Shown here piece after piece: positions 15,045-21,720 of a stretch of DNA of 33,364 bases (the stretch's first letter is position 1; each line of letters begins with the position of its first letter). The DNA is from a virus. The translations under genes were made by a program, and so were the position numbers. The DNA lies in the IMG/VR virus record IMGVR_UViG_3300005663_000138, positions 1-33,364 of that record; one strand, written 5' to 3'. Under the pieces are notes generated by a model. That model did no database searches. It worked only from the letters and a program-made list of their open reading frames with translations, and was not told where the DNA came from.

Positions 15045-15889
15045 AAATCTATCTGGTGATGAGCCCGTACGTGAAGCCCATTCCCTGCCCGCCGCGCATC
15101 CTGATCAGCTACTTCTACTTCTACCGGTCGTTCCACAAGTCCAAGTCACCGAACTACGCGGGTGTCGAGTATTACGCGAGGCACGGGTGCGACATCTTCG
15201 TCGACTCGGGTGCGTACTCCGCGTGGACATCGGGTACGAGCATCGCGATCGGCGATTACATCAACTTCTTGAAGCGGTGGCGTAGCAAGGTCGCGATCTA
15301 CGCGAACCTCGACAACATCCAGAGCAGCAAGTTGACGGATCAGAACCAGCGGTACCTTGAGTCGGAAGGGCTCGCACCTCTGCCGGTCTACCATATGGGC
15401 GAGGACGAGTCGGTGCTCGAAGGTCTGTGCGAGCGATTCGACCTCGTCTGTTGTGGTGGTACGGGCTCGGTGCTGGGCGAGGGTGCTAGCAGGAAGCGTC
15501 GCTCGAAACAGTGGCACTTCGATCGCGTCTTCAAGATTGCCCAGGAGCACGGGACCAAAATCCACGGCTTCGGCATCACCGACTTCCCCCTGCTCAAGGC
15601 GTACCCGTGGTACTCCGTCGACTCGTCGTCATGGGCACGGCCATTGCGCTTCGGGAACATCCCCCTCTTCGACCCGCGTCGCGGCACGACCGTCTCGTTC
15701 AAGATGACGGAGCTGCAACCTCTCATTGAAAACCGTGAGCTGCTGCAAGAGGTCTACGGCGTGCAGCCCAAGCAGCTCTTGTACCGCAAGGCGACCCGTG
15801 TCCAGATCGCAGCGCTGTCGATCAAGAGTTGGCTGCTACTTGAAGAGTGGTTGACGAAGCGCGAACAGAAGGCGAAGGCTATCGCATGA
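15041..15889 (+). CDS. dpdA: DpdA-like DNA-guanine transglycosylase
   Basis: DpdA enzymes are relatives of tRNA-guanine transglycosylase that swap guanine in DNA for a 7-deazaguanine. This 282-residue protein is of the phage type. It has FVDSGAYSAW (53-62, with the catalytic-type Asp), YANLDNI (88-93), PVYHMGED, a GGTGSVLG loop, and HGFGITDFPLLKAYPWYSVDSSSW (175-198). GTG 15041 overlaps the queC stop. The gene lies in an operon with all four preQ0 synthesis genes, which strongly supports DNA as the substrate. No QueF is visible, so the inserted base is most simply preQ0, unless the operon's aminotransferase or another gene changes it. Exact phage DpdA subtype is not resolved. Confidence 0.88.
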   Translation: MKIYLVMSPYVKPIPCPPRILISYFYFYRSFHKSKSPNYAGVEYYARHGCDIFVDSGAYSAWTSGTSIAIGDYINFLKRWRSKVAIYANLDNIQSSKLTDQNQRYLESEGLAPLPVYHMGEDESVLEGLCERFDLVCCGGTGSVLGEGASRKRRSKQWHFDRVFKIAQEHGTKIHGFGITDFPLLKAYPWYSVDSSSWARPLRFGNIPLFDPRRGTTVSFKMTELQPLIENRELLQEVYGVQPKQLLYRKATRVQIAALSIKSWLLLEEWLTKREQKAKAIA

Positions 15890-16593
15890 CGCAGATCAGA
15901 ACGTTCGATACCGACTCGGTCTCCCGCGCGGACCTGCACCTCGCGGACTACAACCCGCGCACCATCAGCAAGAAGATGTTGTCGGAGCTGTGCGAGTCGC
16001 TCGTGACCTACGGGTTTGTCCAGCCGGTCGTCGTCCGCAAGGAGGACGGCCTCGTCATTGGTGGCCACCAGCGCCTCGCAGCGTACGACGCACTGGTCGC
16101 GGAGCACGGAGAGAACGTGTTGCCCGGCGGCGTCCCTGTGGTCTACGTCGACGGCCTCGACGATCGCGAAGTGAAGATCCTGAACCTGACTCTCAATAAG
16201 GTGCAGGGTTCTTGGGACTACGAAAAGTTACCCATCGTCGTCCAAGAGATCCTCGACGGTGTTGACCTGAACATCGCGGACGAAGACCTCGAAGTGTCGG
16301 TCGCGGGTTTCGACTTCGCGGAGATCAATGATCTACTCGACCTCTCCATCCAGCCGGACCTCGGGGAAGTCGAGCCCTTCGAGAAGATATCATCGGGCGA
16401 ACGCGTCCTGACCTACCGCCTGCCCGAGGAAGCGGCCGACGAGGTCGAAGCCATCCTGTTGCGGTTCGGCGCCGACGAGTTCAAGAAGCGGTCGGCTGCG
16501 TTGCTCAAAGCGCTGCGCGTTGCAGCGGAGACCGTGGAGGCGCGGCAGGCAGAGGAGACCGACGATGGCGATACAGATCACACGCCGGCTTGA
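15886..16593 (+). CDS. ParB/sulfiredoxin-fold domain protein
   Basis: This 235-residue protein has an N-terminal ParB-like nuclease domain. It shows the segment LHLADYNPRTISKKMLSEL, then YGFVQPVVVR and VIGGHQRLAAY (GGHQR at 59-63). The C-terminal 120 residues are acidic and predicted helical and carry no recognised domain. Phage ParB-like proteins of this type are often found with DNA methyltransferases and can have nuclease or CTPase activity; here the function is unknown. It sits inside the deazaguanine operon, overlapping dpdA (ATGA) and queD (29 nt). A DNA-modification or packaging-related role is an inference from that position. A second ParB-like gene occurs at 27248-27895. Confidence 0.85.
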   Translation: MTQIRTFDTDSVSRADLHLADYNPRTISKKMLSELCESLVTYGFVQPVVVRKEDGLVIGGHQRLAAYDALVAEHGENVLPGGVPVVYVDGLDDREVKILNLTLNKVQGSWDYEKLPIVVQEILDGVDLNIADEDLEVSVAGFDFAEINDLLDLSIQPDLGEVEPFEKISSGERVLTYRLPEEAADEVEAILLRFGADEFKKRSAALLKALRVAAETVEARQAEETDDGDTDHTPA

Positions 16594-16981
16594 GATCGAT
16601 GCGGGGCATCGCCTGCTCAAACACACGGGCAAGTGTCGACACGTGCACGGCCACCGCTTCGTGTTCGACGTGACCGTCTCCGCAGAGCAGCTCGACGAGG
16701 TCGGCCGGATCATCGACTTCGGCGAGGTCAAGCGTATCCTCGGTGGCTGGCTCGATGAGCATTGGGACCACGGCTTCATCCTCACCGCCGACGATCCACT
16801 TCGAGAGTTCCTTCAGACGCATGAGCTGAAGCACTACGTTCTGCCCTGGGCTCCGACCGCGGAGAACATCGCGGCCTACTTCTTCAAGCAGGCGCTCGAC
16901 CTCATGCGCCAGGTCGGCATCGATCTCGTGAAGGTTCGCGTCTGGGAGACACCGAACTGTTGGGCGGAGGTGACGTCGTGA
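16565..16981 (+). CDS. queD: 6-carboxy-5,6,7,8-tetrahydropterin synthase (QueD)
   Basis: This enzyme makes carboxy-tetrahydropterin from dihydroneopterin triphosphate, the second step to preQ0. The 138-residue protein has the zinc ligands His15, His28 and His30 (AGHRL, CRHVHGHRF) with the catalytic Cys24. It also has the DFGEVK segment and LDEHWDHGFIL (63-73), followed by PTAENIAAYFF and the C-terminal VRVWETP with the substrate-binding Glu. All residues expected of QueD are present. It starts inside the 3' end of the ParB-like gene and its stop overlaps the GTG start of queE. Confidence 0.95.
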   Translation: MAIQITRRLEIDAGHRLLKHTGKCRHVHGHRFVFDVTVSAEQLDEVGRIIDFGEVKRILGGWLDEHWDHGFILTADDPLREFLQTHELKHYVLPWAPTAENIAAYFFKQALDLMRQVGIDLVKVRVWETPNCWAEVTS

Positions 16982-17697
16982 GCTACAGGGTGCGCGAGAT
17001 TTTCTCAACGTTGCAGGGCGAGGGATCGCGCGCCGGTTCCCTGTCGGTCTTCGTTCGCTTCGCAGGCTGCAACCTGTGGAACGGACGACCCGAGGACCGC
17101 GAGAAGGGGAAGGGCGCTTGCGCGCTCTGGTGTGACACCGACTTCGTCAAGGGCAAGGAGGTCTCCGCCGAGGACGTTCGCCTCGAACTCGATCGGCTCT
17201 GGGGGGAGCGTCTGCCGTCTGCAAAGTGGTGCGTGCTCTCGGGCGGCGAGCCGCTGCTCCAGGTCGACCACGCGCTCGTTGACGAGCTGCAGAGGCACGG
17301 TTGGAACGTCGCGATCGAAACGAATGGTACGCTGGACAACCGCGCTCTCGACCTCATGGACCACGTCTGCGTTTCGCCGAAGCTCGGCTCGACGATCGAG
17401 CGGATGCGTGCGGACGAGCTGAAGGTTGTGCTGCCGGGGCACGTGGACTTCGAGAAGGGTTGGACGGACGGTCGGCTCGTCGACCTCCAGGAGAGCGGCG
17501 AGTGGGGCGCGCTCTACATCCAGCCGCAGGACCCGATCTACACGGACGAGGTCAACGCGAGTTACCTCGCCTCAAAGGTGCGGACCGGCGGTCGCGATCT
17601 CTACGAACGAAACCTCAATCGGTGTCTCAACTTTGTTGCGAACCATCCCGAATGGCGCTTGAGCCTACAAGTCCACAAGTATGCTCGCATCCCCTGA
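16978..17697 (+). CDS. queE: 7-carboxy-7-deazaguanine synthase (QueE), radical SAM
   Basis: This is the radical SAM enzyme that rearranges carboxy-tetrahydropterin to 7-carboxy-7-deazaguanine. The 239-residue protein has REIFSTLQGEG at the N-terminus, RFAGCNLWNG, CDTDF, LSGGEPLLQ and ETNGT, all QueE signatures. Cluster cysteines are C31, C48 and C52, a C-x16-C-x3-C spacing. QueE enzymes commonly use CxxxCxxC or C-x14-C-x2-C, so this is an expanded variant of the latter type. GTG 16978 overlaps the queD stop. The 3' end overlaps the methyltransferase by 17 nt. The reading frame is intact and the assignment is firm. Confidence 0.94.
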   Translation: MSYRVREIFSTLQGEGSRAGSLSVFVRFAGCNLWNGRPEDREKGKGACALWCDTDFVKGKEVSAEDVRLELDRLWGERLPSAKWCVLSGGEPLLQVDHALVDELQRHGWNVAIETNGTLDNRALDLMDHVCVSPKLGSTIERMRADELKVVLPGHVDFEKGWTDGRLVDLQESGEWGALYIQPQDPIYTDEVNASYLASKVRTGGRDLYERNLNRCLNFVANHPEWRLSLQVHKYARIP

Positions 17698-18247
17698 AGA
17701 GTTTGGCGCGGTTCTCGCGGATCCGCCATGGCCGTTCCGTGACCGCGGCTCTCGCTTCTCGCCCGACTACGAGGGGCAAGAGTTGGCAGACCAGTCGAAG
17801 TACCAAGTGTTGACGGTCGCAGACCTCTGCGCGATGGGCTGGGCGGTGAAGCACGTTGCCCTTGCCGACTCGTTTCTGTTTCTCTGGTCCCCGAACGCGC
17901 TCGTCCTCGACGGTACCGCAACCCGCGTTGCTCGCGCATGGGGTTTCGAACCGAAGCAGCTCATCCCGTGGGTCAAGGTAACGAATGACCGCAAGAAGCC
18001 GCGCATCGGTGGCGGACACTACACGCGCGTCTGTACCGAGCAACTCGTGCTCTGTCGCCGCGGGAAGGCGAAGGTGCTGCGGCGCGACATCCCGGGCGTC
18101 ATCCACGCGCCACGAGGAAACGAGCACAGTCGAAAGCCATGCGAGTGCTTCGGGCTGATCGAGAAGCTGGTCAGCGGTCCCTACTTGGAGTTGTTCGCGC
18201 GCCGCAAGTTCTCTTCGCTCTGGACTGCGTGGGGCGATGAGATGTAG
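17681..18247 (+). CDS. MT-A70 family adenine-N6 DNA methyltransferase
   Basis: This 188-residue protein has the MT-A70 catalytic motif DPPW (14-17). LFLWSPNALV follows, then a WVKVTNDRKKPRIGGGHYTR segment, EQLVLCRRG and the C-terminal ELFARRKFSSLWTAWGDE, which closes the SAM-binding fold. It would methylate adenine N6 in DNA, or possibly RNA, as family members do. It is the last gene of the deazaguanine operon and overlaps queE. Phage genomes often carry such orphan methyltransferases against restriction; here it could add to the protection given by 7-deazaguanine bases. No cognate endonuclease is seen. Confidence 0.9.
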   Translation: MLASPEEFGAVLADPPWPFRDRGSRFSPDYEGQELADQSKYQVLTVADLCAMGWAVKHVALADSFLFLWSPNALVLDGTATRVARAWGFEPKQLIPWVKVTNDRKKPRIGGGHYTRVCTEQLVLCRRGKAKVLRRDIPGVIHAPRGNEHSRKPCECFGLIEKLVSGPYLELFARRKFSSLWTAWGDEM

Positions 18248-18297
18248 CTACGAAAAATGCACACCTCGCACAAGTCAAAGGTAGAGGAAGGAAGCCC

Positions 18298-18597
18298 GTG
18301 TGTGGTACAGGCACGAGCGCGATGACCATGAGCACCGATCTACGAACCGCAATCCTCTCGGTGAAGCTCGAACTCACCGAGGCCATGAACGAACTCGACC
18401 GCGCCCTCGACCAGGCGACCCTGGAGAACAAGTGCGCGACCGACTCGGCACTCGTGCGCGCGGAGAGTCTGTCGTACTGCTCAGTCAAGTCAATCGATCG
18501 CGCGCGCACCTTGCTGACTACTTCCATGCGCGAACCTGATGTCTACAACGCACCACCCGATCGACGGAACGATAGTCCTGCACTGCGGACACCTTGA
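18298..18597 (+). CDS. Small helical protein, unknown function
   Basis: This 99-residue protein consists mostly of helices with regular hydrophobic spacing (LRTAILSVKLELTEAMNELDRALDQATLE), suggesting a short coiled coil. No family is recognised. The GTG start at 18298 has a strong AGGAAGGA ribosome binding site 8 nt upstream, which decides the start over the ATGs at 18322 and 18328. It opens a new group of genes 50 nt after the methyltransferase, and its 3' end overlaps the next gene by 59 nt in another frame. The long overlap means the last 20 residues may not be well conserved. Confidence 0.6.
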   Translation: MCGTGTSAMTMSTDLRTAILSVKLELTEAMNELDRALDQATLENKCATDSALVRAESLSYCSVKSIDRARTLLTTSMREPDVYNAPPDRRNDSPALRTP

Positions 18598-18796
18598 CGC
18601 CGAGTGCTGGCACGCATTCCGTAACGAATCACCCGTCAAGTTCCGTCGTAAGGACGGGACCGCGGATGCCTCCGAGTGGGTCTGCGTCTGCGGTGACTGT
18701 TTCGATCTCTATGAGGACAAGCCGATGGGCTGCGCGACGATCCGCGGTGACGGTGTGTGGAGGGACAACGCGCCCACGCTCGTACAGCCGAATTGA
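18539..18796 (+). CDS. Small cysteine-rich protein, unknown function
   Basis: This 85-residue protein has an N-terminal CGHLDAEC and a central CVCGDC, enough ligands for one zinc ion. No family is recognised. It begins inside the 3' end of the preceding gene and its stop overlaps a TTG start of the following gene (TTGA), so expression is probably coupled. The composition is ordinary for the surrounding small proteins, which together form a run of zinc-binding genes from 18.5 to 19.6 kb. Confidence 0.6.
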   Translation: MSTTHHPIDGTIVLHCGHLDAECWHAFRNESPVKFRRKDGTADASEWVCVCGDCFDLYEDKPMGCATIRGDGVWRDNAPTLVQPN

Positions 18797-19041
18797 CTCA
18801 GGAGAATCAACGGTGCGACTACTGCGACGCGCAGCTGGGCGAAGATTCGATCGGGGTCTCGCGGACGCACTTCACCTTGGTCCGCGAGTCGCTACCCAAG
18901 TTGCTTCCCGTCGAGGTGCGCGCGCGTCTCAAGCGGTACAGGTTCTGCTCTACCACGTGTGAAGAAGCGGCGGAGGCGTACTCCAGAATGTCGCCACCAC
19001 GCAGAGGAGGTTTACATGACACGACCAAGGAAGAGGCGTAG
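18793..19041 (+). CDS. Small CxxC...CxxxC zinc protein
   Basis: About 82 residues, with CDYC near the N-terminus and FCSTTCEEAAEAY about 45 residues later, the layout of a small treble-clef or MYM/TRASH-type zinc finger. The linker (LVRESLPKLLPVEVRARLKRY) is helical and basic. I chose TTG 18793, which overlaps the upstream stop; GTG 18757 would be in frame with extra residues of no clear value. It overlaps the next gene by 26 nt. Function unknown. Confidence 0.55.
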   Translation: MTQENQRCDYCDAQLGEDSIGVSRTHFTLVRESLPKLLPVEVRARLKRYRFCSTTCEEAAEAYSRMSPPRRGGLHDTTKEEA

Positions 19042-19603
19042 GAAACGCCACGAGGTCCATGAAGCGTTGCGGTGCCCCGCGTGCCCGGAACGGTTTAAGG
19101 CGTGCACGATTATCGTACCGCTTGCGAAGGGTAACGGTTTCCAGGTCGGGCTCCAATGCGCACGCTGCGGTGCGCAGTGGCTCGTCGCGGAACGGGAGAC
19201 GGTCCATGTTCACCGGTGGAAGAAGTGGGGCTACGAGATCCGCACGGAGATCATTGTCACCTGTGGCATCCCGCTCGACATGCGCTCAGCGTACACGCCG
19301 AGCGGCGACTACATCGGCAACCCGCGTGACGCGGCCTTCCTCTGCAAACGAAAAGGCATCGCCCCGGAGAAGGCGTCCCCGAGTCACAACGTCTGCTCGG
19401 TTGGCTACTGTCTCGAAGAAGAGAAGTGGTACGGCTGGAGCCACCGTGCGATCGTCGGCTTCGCCATCGGCAACAAGCTCTTCGAGGAAACGTTCCCCGG
19501 CGCAACGGACAAGACACCGTTCCTCGAACACGGGCGTAAGACCATCAAGACCATGGACGAGGCGCGACAAGCGGCCAACAACTTCGCGCGCTCGGTGTCG
19601 TAG
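19016..19603 (+). CDS. Zinc-ribbon protein, unknown function
   Basis: This 195-residue protein begins with a basic tail (MTRPRKRRRKRHE). A four-cysteine ribbon follows: CPAC at about residues 19-22 and CARCGAQW some 35 residues later. The C-terminal half contains CSVGYCLEEEKWYGWSHRAIVGFAIG, a segment I associate with conserved phage proteins of unknown role. The start is set by a strong GAGGAGG site 6 nt before ATG 19016. The C-terminus has KTMDEARQAANNFARSV, probably a helix. Nucleic-acid binding is a reasonable guess and nothing more specific is supported. Confidence 0.7.
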   Translation: MTRPRKRRRKRHEVHEALRCPACPERFKACTIIVPLAKGNGFQVGLQCARCGAQWLVAERETVHVHRWKKWGYEIRTEIIVTCGIPLDMRSAYTPSGDYIGNPRDAAFLCKRKGIAPEKASPSHNVCSVGYCLEEEKWYGWSHRAIVGFAIGNKLFEETFPGATDKTPFLEHGRKTIKTMDEARQAANNFARSVS

Positions 19604-19633
19604 GTGGTAGGCTCCGGGGAGGAGGCGACAATA

Positions 19634-20389
19634 ATGACCATCGAGAAGACTCGCGCAGATTCACCGCTGTGGACGACCCCGGCAGCTCCTGGCCCGGGAG
19701 CGTTCGCGAACCTGGAGGTCCCCGATAACATCAACGAGATCGCCAAGGAGATCGCGGAGTGTCCCAAGTTCCGCGCAATGCTGGAGCGGCGCCTCGCCCC
19801 ATACCGCACAAAGGTGAACTGGGAATCGCTGATGCGTCCGCTCGGTGGCTATGGGATCTTCGCGTTCGTTCTGCTCACTCTCTTCGCTTGCGAGCGCCGT
19901 GTCGAACCGACCTTCGAGCCGGACCCACTCGACTGGCCGCACGTACCGCTTCGCGTCGCTGGCGTGGACGGCGTCGGCGGACGTTCGCTAAAAGCCGCGG
20001 TCGATCTGTGGGTCGACCAGGTCGGGTGCGAACTGTTCGTGCTCAGCAGCGAAGAGGACGCGGACGTGCTCGTCGACTTCGATGCACCGCCAGCAGGAAC
20101 GAATTGCGCGTGGCAGTGTAACCCAAGACGCCACGCCGCGTGCACCTGCTACGCGCCAACCAAACAGGAGTGGCGCATCTACTATCCCGCGCCCTCGACG
20201 ATCGACGTCGACCTCTGGGTCTGGTCACACGAGCTATGCCATGTCATTGGGTTGGCCCACGACGTTGGTCGGAAGATGAGCCCGTGTAGACCCGATGCCT
20301 CGAAGGGCCCATCCGATCATGTCATGCTCCGCGTGACCGATGCCGACCGGAAGGCCGTGCGCCGGAAGCACTGTCTTGAAGAGTCGTGA
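19634..20389 (+). CDS. Metzincin-type zinc protease with lipoprotein-like signal (possible internal start)
   Basis: This 251-residue protein carries the metzincin zinc site SHELCHVIGLAHD (HExxHxxGxxHD, about 198-210). A following SDHVML may serve as the Met-turn, so a zinc endopeptidase is likely. Residues 67-86, MRPLGGYGIFAFVLLTLFAC, form a complete lipoprotein signal peptide with an LFAC lipobox, but they lie 66 residues inside the frame. The gene may therefore start at ATG 19832 (185 residues). The upstream part (NINEIAKEIAECPKFRAML) would then be a separate or fused cytoplasmic domain. ATG 19634 has its own GGGGAGGAGG site. Both products could be made. Cysteines after the lipobox suggest disulphides in an exported domain. 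Confidence 0.75.
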   Translation: MTIEKTRADSPLWTTPAAPGPGAFANLEVPDNINEIAKEIAECPKFRAMLERRLAPYRTKVNWESLMRPLGGYGIFAFVLLTLFACERRVEPTFEPDPLDWPHVPLRVAGVDGVGGRSLKAAVDLWVDQVGCELFVLSSEEDADVLVDFDAPPAGTNCAWQCNPRRHAACTCYAPTKQEWRIYYPAPSTIDVDLWVWSHELCHVIGLAHDVGRKMSPCRPDASKGPSDHVMLRVTDADRKAVRRKHCLEES

Positions 20390-20414
20390 TTGTTTGCCAG
20401 GTCCGGCTGACTCG

Positions 20415-20510
20415 ATGCTCAAGACAGTTGCGAAGGTCGGACTCAAGCTGGTCAACGGCGGGCTCCGCCGCATCGTGCGATGGCAGATGCGTCGACGCGG
20501 GAAGCAATGA
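20415..20510 (+). CDS. 31-codon basic peptide
   Basis: This very short ORF (MLKTVAKVGLKLVNGG...) is rich in Arg and Lys and may form an amphipathic helix. Its stop overlaps the next ATG (ATGA), which is the rule in this genome. Its last third resembles the end of the following ORF (VNGGLRRIVRW against VTNGLRAFCLW), part of a local tandem duplication. There is no strong ribosome binding site. It is reported because it fills the gap between larger genes in an orderly way. Confidence 0.35.
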   Translation: MLKTVAKVGLKLVNGGLRRIVRWQMRRRGKQ

Positions 20511-20676
20511 GCGAGCCGCAACAGCAGGAGCTAGAGTACGACAGATACAACCCCGGTCGGGCTGAGTTCAAACCGATCACGAAGGGCGGCTGCATGTCCG
20601 TTACGAACGGGCTCCGCGCCTTCTGTCTGTGGGCCATCAGGGTGGCGAAGCGATGAGCGAGTCGCAACAGCAGGAG
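20501..20676 (+). repeat. Direct repeat of a gene start (30 bp, 28 identical, 146-nt period)
   Basis: Copies at 20501-20530 and 20647-20676 both read GAAGCxATGAGCGAGxCGCAACAGCAGGAG in pattern, with only two differences. Each contains a stop-start overlap ATGA and the first eight codons of a gene. Weaker similarity extends upstream (CGGGCTCCGC in both), so the whole 146-nt unit is probably a tandem duplication. Confidence 0.85.
20507..20656 (+). CDS. 49-residue protein from a tandem duplication
   Basis: This short ORF starts MSEPQQQELEYD and ends SVTNGLRAFCLWAIRVAKR. Its start is nearly identical in DNA to that of the following gene (MSESQQQEE), and its end resembles that of the preceding peptide. 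Start and stop both overlap neighbours as ATGA. The arrangement suggests that a unit of about 146 nt was copied in tandem and has since diverged. Function unknown. Confidence 0.4.
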   Translation: MSEPQQQELEYDRYNPGRAEFKPITKGGCMSVTNGLRAFCLWAIRVAKR

Positions 20677-20922
20677 GAGCACCGCCATGCGGACGGATGC
20701 GAGGGACGATACTGGCGGGCCGGCAGTCCGCGTTACAAGGGACCGTGCACGTGCGGACTAGAGGGACGCGCGGAGTGGTCGTATGACGAACTGCAGAAGG
20801 CGTACGCGAAACTGGTCGCGAGCTACCACGAGTTCGCCGAGTGTGTCCTCTTCAGCACTGACGACCCCGTGATTCACAACTACGTCAAAGAGTACGTCGC
20901 CGACGTGGGCCTCGATCTCTAG
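20653..20922 (+). CDS. Small protein with cysteine pair, unknown function
   Basis: This 89-residue protein has an N-terminus rich in Gln, Glu and His (MSESQQQEEHRHADGCEGRYW) and a CTCG pair near residue 35. A helical C-terminal half follows (YDELQKAYAKLVASYHEFAECVL). The stop codon overlaps the stop of the minus-strand gene at 20919 through the palindrome CTAG. The first eight codons are duplicated in the ORF upstream. No family is recognised. Confidence 0.6.
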   Translation: MSESQQQEEHRHADGCEGRYWRAGSPRYKGPCTCGLEGRAEWSYDELQKAYAKLVASYHEFAECVLFSTDDPVIHNYVKEYVADVGLDL

Positions 20923-21158
20923 TTGACGAGTCTCTGCTCCACCTCGGATCGGAACATCTCGGCTTCGGAAGACCAAGCAGCGCCGCACGCCGCGCAGACG
21001 CGCGCGAAGATGCAGAGGTACACGTTGCTGTGAACGCGCACCGTCAAGCGCTTCTCGTAGACCTCGCCGCAGTCTACCGTGTAGAACAGATGCGTCACGC
21101 AACCGCATGGCGTGAAGTCCGGATCGAAGTGCCGGACGAGTCTGAAGCCTTTGATCAT
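20919..21158 (-). CDS. Small cysteine-containing protein, unknown function
   Basis: This 79-residue protein (MIKGFRLVRHFDPDFTPCGC...) contains CGC near residue 18 and CAACGAAW near residue 60. It could hold zinc, and the middle is beta-rich with alternating hydrophobic residues. The start at 21158 overlaps the stop of the upstream gene (ATGA), and GGAG lies about 7 nt before it, which favours it over a TTG at 21170. It is the last gene of a three-gene minus-strand group and converges on the plus-strand gene at 20922 with no terminator between. Confidence 0.65.
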   Translation of the reverse strand: MIKGFRLVRHFDPDFTPCGCVTHLFYTVDCGEVYEKRLTVRVHSNVYLCIFARVCAACGAAWSSEAEMFRSEVEQRLVN

Positions 21159-21427
21159 TCGCCGCTCCAATGTTCGAGTCGTAGCTCCGCGTCGACGATG
21201 GTCGCATGGTGGATCGCAAAGGCGATAGGCACGGCCAAGCGCCAGTCCGGGTAGTGAGTGAGACCAGGGTAGGTATGAGCCTCTACGATCCCGCGTTCTC
21301 TCAACCGATTCAACAGCTCACCCATTGTCGCCAAGTCGAACCCTTCCTTCACGAGCCAGTCGTGTATCTCATGTAAAGCGACGTACTGTCCGAGTGCGAG
21401 ACGCGACCGCAGGGGCTCGTCGCTCAC
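21155..21427 (-). CDS. Winged-helix-like small protein
   Basis: This 90-residue protein has a helical N-terminal half with YVALHEIHDWLVKEGFDLATMGELLNRLRERGIVEA, which reads like a winged helix-turn-helix. A short C-terminal part follows (DWRLAVPIAFAIHHATI). A DNA-binding regulator is possible, and it lies next to a divergent promoter region, but no family is recognised. GTG 21427 has GGAGA about 8 nt upstream and overlaps the stop of a small ORF before it (GTGA). Confidence 0.6.
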   Translation of the reverse strand: MSDEPLRSRLALGQYVALHEIHDWLVKEGFDLATMGELLNRLRERGIVEAHTYPGLTHYPDWRLAVPIAFAIHHATIVDAELRLEHWSGE

Positions 21428-21555
21428 GCAACGTCTCCGAGGCGCCGCTTCGCATCGGCTGCACGCCACCGTTCGACTATCTCCACCTTCGTTGCCATGT
21501 CTGTGACTTGGGCGCGCTCGCGCGCATTCCGCACCCCGTCGGGACCCCGCGACAC
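21424..21555 (-). CDS. Candidate 43-residue protein upstream of the minus-strand group
   Basis: On the minus strand, GTG 21555 opens a 43-codon frame (MSRGPDGVRNARERAQVTDMATKV...) ending in GTGA at the start of the next gene. The translated sequence is charged and helical, and the frame stays open further upstream with protein-like codons but no start. The coupling to the next gene is the main support. A shorter form from ATG 21498 is possible. Confidence 0.4.
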   Translation of the reverse strand: MSRGPDGVRNARERAQVTDMATKVEIVERWRAADAKRRLGDVA

Positions 21556-21656
21556 GGCCCCAGCAGACCCCTCGTACGCCCGCTCACACGCGTCCCGCGC
21601 GTATGGGCGTGTTGTAACCGCCGGAGTTGCCAGGGAAAATAGGGTATTGCAGACGA

Positions 21657-21678
21657 TATATAGCTAGGGCACTATATA
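21657..21678 (+). promoter_or_regulatory. Dyad TATATAG-N8-CTATATA in a divergent promoter region
   Basis: TATATAG at 21657-21663 and CTATATA at 21672-21678 form a perfect 7-bp inverted repeat with an 8-nt spacer, in an AT-rich patch unlike the rest of the window. It lies between a minus-strand group and the plus-strand ATPase operon. TTGCAG at 21647 could serve as a -35 for a -10 within the second arm, although spacing of 18-19 nt is long. A repressor operator overlapping the promoter is the simplest reading. Confidence 0.55.
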
Positions 21679-21720
21679 GGTATGGGAAAGAACCCACAAA
21701 CTCAACGAAAGGCTGGCAGC

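Noticed and set aside
18300-18539. A frame starting at GTG 18300 (MWYRHERDD...)
   Set aside because: Extreme Arg and His content and the better helical protein in the frame at 18298 with the same ribosome binding site.
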